Of a stretch of 64,000 bases of DNA, positions 30,121 to 39,456 are shown piece after piece (position 1 is the first letter of the stretch; each line of letters begins with the position of its first letter). Below the pieces are notes generated by a model. The model had not been told where the DNA came from. It saw only the letters and a list, made by a program, of their open reading frames with translations, and did not search any database. The DNA is from Siderastrea siderea (taxonomy: Eukaryota > Cnidaria > Anthozoa > Scleractinia > Rhizangiidae). The translations under genes were made by a program, and so were the position numbers. The stretch covers positions 55,589,265 to 55,653,264 of the forward strand of contig OZ034967.1 of the NCBI GenBank assembly GCA_964030785.1, given 5' to 3'.

Positions 30121-32288
30121 GACTGGACCATTGGACCCTTGGACCATTGGACTGTTGGACTATTTTTTGGACTTTTTTGGACTATTTTTTGGACAATTTT
30201 CTGGACCAGTTTTTTCGACTATTGATAGTTGGGGAGGGCTCGGTAGGTCATTTTCATCATTTGTTAGGGGGGGGAGGTGGGAATTATAACACTTGTAACA
30301 GTACACCTACACTTCAAAGCAAATGCTATTGATTGACGGAAATTGTAGTGGAACTTATAGAATATTTTGAACGATTAATTAATTTTATCGACTGCTTTTA
30401 AATACATGGGGAGGGGTGGGTAAGTAGTTTTCTTCACTTTTGGGGAGGGTGGAAATTACTAACTGGCCACGAAACATTGACAAGAATGATATCGATAATG
30501 CGAGATCTAGAATATTGTTAGCGAATATATCCCTGCAATTTGAACCTGAACAGAAACAACTCACCCGAGTTACGGCTAAACTTTTCTAAAATTCCCTTTT
30601 CGATCCTTTTCAGTTGAGTCGGCTGTAATCAACTTGGCCAATAATAATTGTTGCCTACTGGTTATCATGTGTTAAAATCACGAAACACCCTCCAGTTGCT
30701 TATTGTTTCCGCGGTATTTCCTTTGTGGATAAAACCATAAATAAACTATTCCTCTCGGGCTTGTATTATTTCTCTAATCGGTGCGTTGACAGACAGAGAC
30801 CACTGAATTTCCGTCCCTAATTCTGTACGTTTTCAGAGAGAGTCTGGCGGCACATTTTTTTTACGATTTCGGCTTTTATATGAGGACAGTTTTTGAACGC
30901 TCGCACAAAGCCATCCTCTAAATTACAGTTCTATCTTTTAAGCTATATCTTTAAACTTCCATTTTGCCTCTTCAACACACACCTTGATTAATAAACTAAA
31001 GCTGATTACATAAAATGTTCCTTCAGACAGAACAGTAACAAAACGACTACCATCTCTTGCATTGCAACCACATGAGACAAAAACGAGAACCGTTTAATTT
31101 CTGAAACAAGATCCAATACTAGATCTAAACGCTTAAAGCTACGCTCACTTGCGAGACACCTTGTTTCGGAAACTGGAAAGGGATCACGTTTTGTCTCGTG
31201 TGCAAAGGTAGCCGTTTTGTTATTGTTCTGTCTGGAAGGAACATTTTTGGCCATCAACTTTAAAATCAAGGTGTGTCGCAAAGATAGGAGTTTTAACGGA
31301 AGTACACCTTGAAAAAGGAAATGACTCTCCTTTTTTGAAAAGTGTACAAGAAGTTTTCTCGGATTATATTAAATCTGAAAACGTGACAAAATGTCAGAGC
31401 CCATGTGGGTACGGTCTCTCGTGCATCAAAAGTGAACAAAGCAAAGTTCAAACTTAGTCTGTGTTCCACACTGTAAAGGGAGTTGTCCGGTGTGATTACG
31501 AAATATAGAAGTCGCATTGTTATTGTTTTGCCTAAAGAAACATTTTATGTAGCTTTCGTTTAAGTGGAGTGTACCTTAAAAGAGAGAACTGTTATTTAGA
31601 GGATGGCTTTGTACGAGTGTACAAAAAAAGTCCTGATATAAAGCTGAAAACGTTAACAATGTGAACACTGTGCTGCCAGAGTGTGTCTGAACACTTATAC
31701 GTAGATTATTAACGGGCGGAAATTCCGTGGTCTCTAGTCAATCAGGAGCATTTGCTTTGATGTGCACTGAAACAATTAAAGTAGAACCTCGGTAACTCGA
31801 ACTCGGCTGACTCGAACTCCCCGCTAACTCGAACTAAGTCTAATTTTCCTTCGGCTTGATTTTCAGTAAATAAACTCGAACTCCCGCTAAGTCAAAGTTT
31901 TTTTATCTAATTCCTGCGGGAGTACGAGTTAGCGGGGTTCTACTACTGTATAATTGTTATAATTCCACTCCCCTCCCCCAAAAGTGAAGAAAACTACCTA
32001 CCCACCCCTCCCCAAGTATTTAAAAAGCGTCGAGAAAATTAATTAATCGTTCAAAATGTTCTATAAGTTCCACTACAATTTCCGTCAATCAAAAGCATTT
32101 GCTTTGAAGTGTAGGTATACTGTTACAAGTGTTATAATTCCCAGCCCCCCCCCCTACAAATGATGAAAACGACCTACCCACCCCTCCCCAACTATCAATA
32201 GTCGAAAAAACTGGTCCAGAAAATGGTCCAAAAAATAGTCCAAAAGAATTCCAACAGTCCAAGGGTCCAAGGGTCCAATGGTCCAGTC
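30121..32288. mobile_element. 2.2-kb giant inverted repeat (fold-back type element)
   Basis: The ends GACTGGACCATTGGACC and its inverse GGTCCAATGGTCCAGTC are followed inward by about 330 bp of inverted homology (30121-30460 against 31965-32288), including TTTTTTGGACTATTTTTTGG-like runs and GGGGAGGGGTGGGTA. Further inward, 30780-31060 and 31200-31720 are again inverted copies of each other (for example AGACAGAACAGTAACAAAAC near 31026 against GTTTTGTTATTGTTCTGTCT near 31213). The whole element therefore folds on itself around about 31.1 kb. No ORF looks real. No TSD is obvious. Confidence 0.8.
31779..31948. mobile_element. Short MITE nested in the giant inverted repeat (pogo/mariner-like)
   Basis: The left end AAGTAGAACCTCGGTAACTC is mirrored at the right end (read inverted: CAGTAGTAGAACCCCGCTAA). 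TA flanks both ends (31777-31778, 31949-31950). It lies in one arm of the giant repeat only. Confidence 0.65.
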
Positions 32289-32662
32289 CATTTTTTATCC
32301 TATGCCATGAGTTTGGATGTCAGATGAATTCGACACTTGAGAAGTCACACAAGGAAGCCAACCGCAAACGAGATACACTCCAATGGCCATAATCTGTGGG
32401 CCATTTTTAGTCAGTTTTCTTTCTTGGTTTTGCCGATGATTAAGAGCCTTCAATTCTGACTCTTTGTTTTAAAATTCTCTCAGCCTTGTCGAACACTTAA
32501 TTGTGAATACATAGTTTGATTCATCGCACCTTAAGTTTTCAAGTCAAGCCATGCGTATGTGACGGTTATCGCCTTAAGCCAAAAATAACAAACAGTCCTC
32601 TATGAGGAAGCAGGGCCACAAAGCCGAATTTGGGGAAATATACTATTAAACAAGAAAGAAAG
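32289..32662. other. Intergenic, nothing recognised
   Basis: No gene or repeat boundary is visible. Confidence 0.5.
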
Positions 32663-33345
32663 AGATCACAATAAACCCAGCAAATCTGACCCAGCTGGCT
32701 AAGAACGCGACATTATTTTTCTTTCTTGCAAAATATTGCGTGCGTTCAAACAATCTTTGCACCAAAATTTGCGGCAATGAAAACAATAAGACGCTTCCTC
32801 TTTTCAGTTTCGTATCATAGTTTCCAGTTTTAAAGGCTACTGTCTACCGTATACTTCAAATCCCGGGCGTACCCTGTTTCATCACGCGTGACCAGCCCAA
32901 GGAACGTATGAGCAGGAGGCTGCTTCTTTTGGTGTTAAAAATTAATTTCACGCGGATGAAAATATTAAAAAATGCAGAAAAAAAATAACAATTACTCATC
33001 TTAATCCCAGGACGTGTGTATGAGTATTTGTCCGCAAGTACAGCATGAAAATAGCAGAAATAGCAGCGAGAATGAAGCGAACTTCTTCTCGATGTGTATA
33101 AGTTCAGTGGTGCAAAGGTTTCAGTAATTGTACTATAAGGAATTGATATCCTTTGTGGTTTTTGTGCTGTTACTTTTTAGGCATCGCAACTGAACTGTTG
33201 GAAACTGACCTTTTCCGGATTTTGAAATCAGCTTGAGGTTAGATCAGTTTTCGCACCCACTCACTAATATAACTGAAAAAGAAAATTGCCAAACGCAAGT
33301 TTTCGTCGTTGTGAAGTTTAATACTTGCTAAAACGACAGCTAAAT
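32663..33345. repeat. Segmental duplication, copy B (empty site of the 71-2330 element)
   Basis: It aligns to 1-61 plus 2331-3050. The single 9-mer TCTTTCTTG at 32720-32728 is the unoccupied target of the element in copy A. On the minus strand 32730-32812 carries the same B-box1 scrap (CFHCRKFWCKDCLNARNIL-like). It lies about 200 bp downstream of paralogue 5. Confidence 0.87.
32730..32812 (-). pseudogene. TRIM-NHL B-box1 fragment (second copy)
   Basis: This is the same truncated B-box1 half as at 2338-2420, with a few substitutions and indels. No adjoining TRIM sequence exists in frame. Confidence 0.78.
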
Positions 33346-33541
33346 TACTGACCAATACTGACCAAACACAGGGAAAAAATCAGAAACCTACAATCCTTTA
33401 CAACACTATTAACAAGTAACGACAGTTCACACGAATCTTGTGCATGACACTTTTCGGACCAAAACAACATTCATTGGTGGGGTATAGTGGGAGGTTACTT
33501 TACTTTAAGTTGCTAGGCACACAGATATAAACGTGGCATAA

Positions 33542-35818
33542 TTATTCAAACATTTGTAAACGACAGTTTCCAAACTCGCAAACAACAATGCGACCGTTTT
33601 TTAAAACCGTGACAGAACTAGGGTGTTTAAAGTGCCCCAGCTGTTTCCCATATGATCCTCCAAACATTGTGACTAACTTTCCATTCAAAGTATATACATG
33701 AATTCTGTGCGGGCTATTTAATAAATATCCCGAGCAAACTAGAAGATGTCCTGCTTTATCCATCGCTAGCCCACTTGGTCCATTTAACTCTACATCCACA
33801 GTCCCGTATCTACCAAATTCATACAGAAATCTCCCATCGCTATTACTGTAAACCTTAATAAGGTGGGCCTCACGATCTGACACAAAAACCTTATCTTCAT
33901 AACACAAACAGTCAAACGGTTTGCATAACTCGCCCTTCCCTATTGTCTTTAAAATGCTACCGTTGGGAGAAATGAACTGAACACATTGATTTCCTGAATC
34001 ACAGACAAAGAAATTTCCTTGTGGAGTTATTGATATTCCCCGGGGTTCTTGAAATGATTCACCATTGTGAACTTCCGTAACCAATTCTCCGTTGGAATTA
34101 AAAAGTAAGATTTTGTTACTACCTCTGTTTACTACAAAAATCCTATTTTCCTTATCGATGCATATGCCTGCTGGCTTATTTAGCGATTTCTGTCCAAACG
34201 ACCTGATAAACTCCCCTTTTTCGTTAAAAACTACAATTCGATTATTGTCCATATCGCTTACAAAGATCTCATTTGAGTCATTTGAAGTTACGCCCCAGGG
34301 GTGATTTAATTTGTTCTTCTTGCCCATCCTTGAAGCTACAGCCACAAGTGTCTGGCCGAGTGTTTGGTTCGCTAGAAGTGTCTGGCGGAGAGAATGACTT
34401 TCAATAGGTCCCTCTGGAATAAATCCCACAGGTCTAAAGGCACGTTCCTTAATGTCAATTGGTGAAAAATCGACAATGGTTTCTCCATTTACTTGAACGG
34501 TCAGTAGATGGTTTCCATCCACACTTGGAATAAAGGAAACTACGTAGCTGCCATTATTCTTGTCAGTAATTTTCATCTCGACAACAGTGTTTTGCATTTG
34601 TTCTTCATGTGCTGGAATTAACTCTGCACAAATGTAGTCTCCCGGGCAATAATATTGTTCTCCCTCGGAGTCCCTTGTGATTACTTCAATCTCTGTTTCT
34701 AGCCCCGCTGTTGCTGCTCGAATTCCTTCCACTGAACACTGACTTGCTTCAGTGGCGGTTTGCTTAGTGGCTAGATCACCGATTTTCAATTTCTGGAGGC
34801 ACTCGGCGCTTTCTTCGTTTTTCACAAAAACGGTAACAGTTTTCCAGTCGATTGTTGATTTCATATCTTGTGGTTCCTGGAGTCCTTGGAAGAGCTCATC
34901 TATGACAGTTTTGGTTCTTACAAGTTCTGCTCCGGTGCTGCGTTCAACGAGACGTTCAATTTGTGAGATCGATTGCTCCCTCTTTTTCAAATGATCTTGC
35001 AATTTATCTTTGTGTCTCCTGAGTTGTTCTTGGGCTTTCTTTGTCTGATTTTCCACTTCAACTATTGCCTCCCTTTCTTTTTGTCGAAGAGTCAAGCTCA
35101 GTGACTCGACTGCCTGCTGTATCTGTTCCTTGTTAATTTTCGAACGATAATCCAATAGACGTGACTTTTTCTCTAGTTCTCTAATGTAACTGGAAATTGT
35201 GTTCGATGATTCCTTTGCTGTGACCAGTTTAGAAGTGATATTGTTCTTGACAACTTTTGGAATTAATTCTTCAGCGTCCTGCTGCCTTCGCTCAACAGTA
35301 ACACAAGTTTGGCTCATGGGGGTATCGCACACTGTGCAATAAAACTTGAATATTGCCCTCTTGAGTAAATCTTTAAAGTCCTTGTCTTGAAAATCTTTGA
35401 GAGCTAGGACACGATGTTCTTTGTTTTCCTTCAAAATGTTGTGTGCATTCAAACAATCTTTGCACCAAAATTTTCCGCAATGAAAACATTACGACATTTC
35501 CTCGTGTTTCTCATCACAGTTTCCACAAGTCACCTTTGAAGTGTTGCACTCTTTGATGGCCAAAGTATCGAGCAGATTTTTCACGTACAAAGAGCTTGGC
35601 AGAGTTTCTGTCCAGCCATTCTCGTGCACGGCGACTTCAACATTGCAGAGCGGACATTTGATATCGCCATGATGGGCGCTGGTTCTTGCTAAGTTGTTGA
35701 GACATTCAAGGCAGAAAACGTGAAAGCAGGGCAGTTGTTTGGGATTTGTATACACGTTACTACAAAGTAGGCAAGTCACCTCGTCCTTCAGGTTGTGTAT
35801 TAGTGTAGAGACATCCAT
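33542..35818 (-). pseudogene. TRIM-NHL paralogue 5, one in-frame stop in B-box1
   Basis: The frame is continuous from ATG 35818 to the stop at 33542 except for one TAA at 35489-35491. The paralogues read TCGTATTGT (Ser-Tyr-Cys) there, so a single T-to-A change made the stop inside B-box1. Upstream, the RING is intact C3HC4 (C16 to C58). Downstream, B-box2 is eroded: the first Cys/His pair is deleted and one Cys is Ser (TPMSQTC). The coiled coil, filamin (about 355-465) and six-bladed NHL (about 506-758) are open, ending LQMFE. An ATG at 35452 could start a 636-residue protein lacking RING and most of B-box1. Products possible today are a 109-residue RING peptide or that N-truncated protein. 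It is a recent pseudogene, a polymorphic null or a readthrough gene. Confidence 0.85.
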
Positions 35819-35940
35819 CTTGAATACGAAGGAAAGGAATAGAATCTAAAACGCCACGGATTAAATATTCAACATGGCTGAGTGATTCAGGAAGTAACTT
35901 AGCTACTTAGAATTGAATTAATCAAACAAAGAAACAATGC

Positions 35941-35992
35941 TCACGCGAATCGCACATTTTTCATTCACGCGAAATACACAATGGTCACGCGA
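35941..35992 (-). promoter_or_regulatory. Conserved TRIM-NHL promoter motifs (paralogue 5)
   Basis: Three perfect TCACGCGA copies start at 35941, 35965 and 35985 (spacing 24 and 20 bp), 123-174 bp upstream of the start codon. Confidence 0.62.
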
Positions 35993-36998
35993 AGCGCACA
36001 ACTATCAGACAATGGTCTCAGTGTTTTCTCCATGTGGGATAAAAACTGAAATGATTCATGGAAGTCCCGACTGTTTATGAACCATTGAAAACTTACCTTT
36101 TTGATACAAAATAACCTTACATTACAACAAGAAATTGACTCAGGGTCCGTTTAGGTATTATTTCCTGACTAACTGAATCACTTTTAAACTGAAACAAACA
36201 AACAAAACAGATGAAACAAAACTGCGTGATGTTGCCACTGAAAGCACAGAAAACATCCCATCTCAGTCTTCAATGTTGCACCAGAGTTTAGCTGTCGACA
36301 CCACATGCTATCTGTTCGATCAACTTTATTTAGCTATTCCTTATTTACCGATTGATTTTTCCAGTCATTAAGTTCTAATTTCAAATAAACTGTTTATACA
36401 AACTCATAGATTGACCTTGTTTTGATATGGTGTTCTATTTCAACTACAGGATGACACAGCTATGTTACAGTAACGACGAAGAAAAGAAATCAGATACTGT
36501 GATGTACAAACAAGACTGTTACGTAAATAGATTCTAACATACATAAAAAAAAAATATGCAACCTCATTGAACTACAAACCGGGCTAAATACTCAGCCGAT
36601 TGACATATTTGCACCTCTGAGCTATAACAGAGAAAACGTATCATTTCAGGAATTAAGTTTGAAAACAATTATCCCATAATCACCATAATGTACAGAAGTT
36701 GCTTTTCAATTAACTTATGACTAAAATCAAGCATTCTAGGTTATTTGCATTTTAATTTCATGGATCGGCTGAAGAAAGCTAGAATTGAGTTAGATCGATG
36801 CACCGAATCCGATTTCTCCATGTTGTTGCATTGAAACTAGTTATTGTTCAATTTCTGTCGAGCTGCCTTGGCATTTAGCGTGATTAGTTTTTCTTTTTTT
36901 CTGATTGGACCCACTAGTTCATCAGGTATTCCTTTAATTTCGCCAGAGAGTTAAGAACCCTCTATTTAATCTGTGAGGAAATTGCTTTACTTGCATCA
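35993..36998. other. Intergenic, nothing recognised
   Basis: No gene. TTTAAT at 36965-36970 reads ATTAAA on the minus strand about 30 bp past the stop of paralogue 6. It is a possible but weak polyadenylation signal. Confidence 0.4.
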
Positions 36999-39251
36999 TT
37001 ATTCAAAAATTTGTAAACGATGATTTCCCATATCGCAAACAACAATGCGACCGTTTTTTAAAACCGTAACAGAACAAGGTACTTTGAATTGCCCTAACCC
37101 TGTCCCACATGCTCCGCTTCCAAACATTGTGACAAGCTTTCCATCTAAAGTATATACATGTACTCTATTCGGGGTATTTGGTGAATCTGATCCCGAACAA
37201 ACCAAAAGATGCCCTGATTTGTCTACTGCGAGTCCAGTTGGTCTGTTTAACTCTACATCCACAGTCCCATATTTGCCAAACTCATACAAAAATCTCCCAT
37301 CACTACAATTGTAAACCTTAATAAGATGGGCATCATAATCTGACACAAAAACTTTATCTTCTTGACACAAACAGCTAACTGGCTTTCGTAAGTCACCCTT
37401 TCCTATTGTTTTTAAAATGCTTCCGTTGGGAGAAATGAACTGAACACATTGATTTCCCACGTCACAGACAAAGAGATTCCCCTGTGTATCAAGTGATATC
37501 CCCCGTGTATATTTAAATGATTCCCCGTTGTGAACTGCCGTGATATATTCTCCCTTGGGATTAAAAAGTAATATTTTGTTATTAGCTCTGTTTCCCACAA
37601 AAATCCTACCTTCATTATCAATGCATATCCCGGTTGGCTTATTTAGCAATTTGTGTCCGAAGGACCTGATAAACTCCCCTTTTTCATTAAAAACTACTAT
37701 TCGGTTATTGTCCATGTTGCTTACAAAGATCTCATTCGAGTCATTTGAGGCCACTCCCCAGGGGTGGCTTAAACTGTTCTTTTCAATCCGCTTAGGAGCC
37801 AGACCCACAACACTGTGAGGTGTGTCAGTCGCCGAAGGACTCTGTTTCAGCCTCTCATTCTGATTTCTTTCTTTTCCAATAAATCTTACGGGCACGAAGG
37901 CTCGTTCTTTAACTTCGATCGGTGGAAATTCTCTAACGCTCTCTCCATTTACTCGAATGGTTGGTAAATAGTGTCCAGCCTCACTTGGAATAAACGAAAC
38001 TATGTAGCTGCCATTATTCTTGTTTATGATTCTCATTTCAACAGCAGTGTTTCGATCTTGAGGTGAAATTAATTCTACAGTTACATAGTCTCCAGGACAA
38101 TAGCATTGTTTTCCTTCAGAGTTCCGTGTGATCACTTCAATCTCTGTTTCCAGCCCTGCTGTAGCGGCTTGAAATCCCTCCACTGAGCATTGAGTTACTT
38201 CTGTTGCGCTTTTGTTGGTAACTAGGTGACCGATTCCTAATTCTTGGGGGCTTTCAGAGACTTTTTCGTTTTTCATAAACACGGGCACAGCTTTCCAGTC
38301 ACTGGTTGATGGCATACCTGGATCGTGTGGCTCTTGAAGTCCTTGGAAGAGCTCGTCTATTAATGTTTTGTTCCTTTCAAGTTCTGCCGCCGTTCGGCGT
38401 TGGATAAGACTATCAATATGCAAGATGGATTGCTCCCTTTTGGTCAACAGATCCTGAAGTTGATCTTTTTGTTTCCTGAGGTATTCTTGAGCTTTGTTTG
38501 TCTGAATTTCCACTTCCGCTAATGATTCTTGCTCTTTTTGCCGCAGGGTCAAGATGAGCGATTTGGCTGTTTGTTGTATCTGTCCCCTGTTAATTTTTAA
38601 ACGATAATCTAGAAGTCGTGACTTTTCTTCCAGTAGTCGAATGTAACTGGAAATTGTGTTTGATTCTTCCTTGGCAGCATCAAGTTTAGAAGAGATGTTG
38701 TTCTTTACTGTTGTTACAGATACTTGTGGATCTTCATCATGCTCGCTTTGCTCGAGAAAAGCATTAGTTTGGGACACTGGGATATCTGGTCGCTTGAGGA
38801 CACCTTCAAAGTCCTCATCTTGAAAATCTTTGAGCGAAAGGACGCGATGTTCTTTGTTTTCCTTCAAAATATCGTGCGCGTTCAAGCAATCTTGACACCA
38901 AAATTTTCCGCATTGAAAACAATAAGACGCTTCCTCGCTTTTCTTGTCGCAATTTCCACAAGACACCTTTGAAGTCTTGCACTCTTTGATGTCCAAGATA
39001 TCGAGCAGATTTTTCACGTGGAGACAGCTCGGCAGAGTTTCCATCGTGCCACACTCGGGTACAGCGACTTCAGTCTGGCAGAGAGGACATTTGATATTGC
39101 CACGATGGACACTGGCTCGAGCCAAGTTGTCGAGACATTCGAGGCAGAAAACGTGAAAGCAGGGCAGTTGTTTGGGATTTGTATACAAGTTACTACACAC
39201 CGAGCAGGTTACCTCTTCTCTAAGGTTGTGTATTAGGGTGGTGACATCCAT
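36999..39251 (-). CDS. TRIM-NHL protein, full-length frame with degenerate B-box2 (paralogue 6)
   Basis: A 750-residue intronless frame. The RING is C3HC4 (C16, C19, C31, H33, C36, C39, C55, C58) and B-box1 is complete at about 98-135. B-box2 is not: after VLKRPD the segment with its first zinc ligands is deleted, and the rest (PVSQTNAFLEQSEHDED) has lost its cysteines. The coiled coil is at about 185-320, filamin at about 355-460 (GLETEIEVITRNSEG, IVSFIPSEAG), and NHL repeats at about 494-750 ending LQIFE. The start MDVTTLIHNLREEV is the family start. It probably keeps E3 ligase activity through the RING; B-box2-mediated assembly known in other TRIMs would be lost. Closest in sequence to paralogues 4 and 5. 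Confidence 0.93.
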   Translation of the reverse strand: MDVTTLIHNLREEVTCSVCSNLYTNPKQLPCFHVFCLECLDNLARASVHRGNIKCPLCQTEVAVPECGTMETLPSCLHVKNLLDILDIKECKTSKVSCGNCDKKSEEASYCFQCGKFWCQDCLNAHDILKENKEHRVLSLKDFQDEDFEGVLKRPDIPVSQTNAFLEQSEHDEDPQVSVTTVKNNISSKLDAAKEESNTISSYIRLLEEKSRLLDYRLKINRGQIQQTAKSLILTLRQKEQESLAEVEIQTNKAQEYLRKQKDQLQDLLTKREQSILHIDSLIQRRTAAELERNKTLIDELFQGLQEPHDPGMPSTSDWKAVPVFMKNEKVSESPQELGIGHLVTNKSATEVTQCSVEGFQAATAGLETEIEVITRNSEGKQCYCPGDYVTVELISPQDRNTAVEMRIINKNNGSYIVSFIPSEAGHYLPTIRVNGESVREFPPIEVKERAFVPVRFIGKERNQNERLKQSPSATDTPHSVVGLAPKRIEKNSLSHPWGVASNDSNEIFVSNMDNNRIVVFNEKGEFIRSFGHKLLNKPTGICIDNEGRIFVGNRANNKILLFNPKGEYITAVHNGESFKYTRGISLDTQGNLFVCDVGNQCVQFISPNGSILKTIGKGDLRKPVSCLCQEDKVFVSDYDAHLIKVYNCSDGRFLYEFGKYGTVDVELNRPTGLAVDKSGHLLVCSGSDSPNTPNRVHVYTLDGKLVTMFGSGACGTGLGQFKVPCSVTVLKNGRIVVCDMGNHRLQIFE

Positions 39252-39428
39252 TTTGTAGATTGGCGTACGACGAAAGGAATCGAATTCAAACTGCTATCAA
39301 CTGAATAAGCAACACGACTGTGTGAGGGAGTCTCGTAATTTTTTAGAAATTAATTTCAATATCTTGTTTGCGTTTGGCATTTTTCTTGACTCATCAAACG
39401 GATCAAAGAGTGGCATACGGCACGTTTA

Positions 39429-39456
39429 TCACGCAAACTGGACAACTGTCACGCGA
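39429..39456 (-). promoter_or_regulatory. Conserved TRIM-NHL promoter motifs (paralogue 6)
   Basis: TCACGCAA at 39429-39436 and TCACGCGA at 39449-39456 are 20 bp apart, 178-205 bp upstream of the start. The TTCN3GAA box of paralogues 1-3 is degraded here (TTTTTAGAA at about 39339-39347). Confidence 0.55.
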
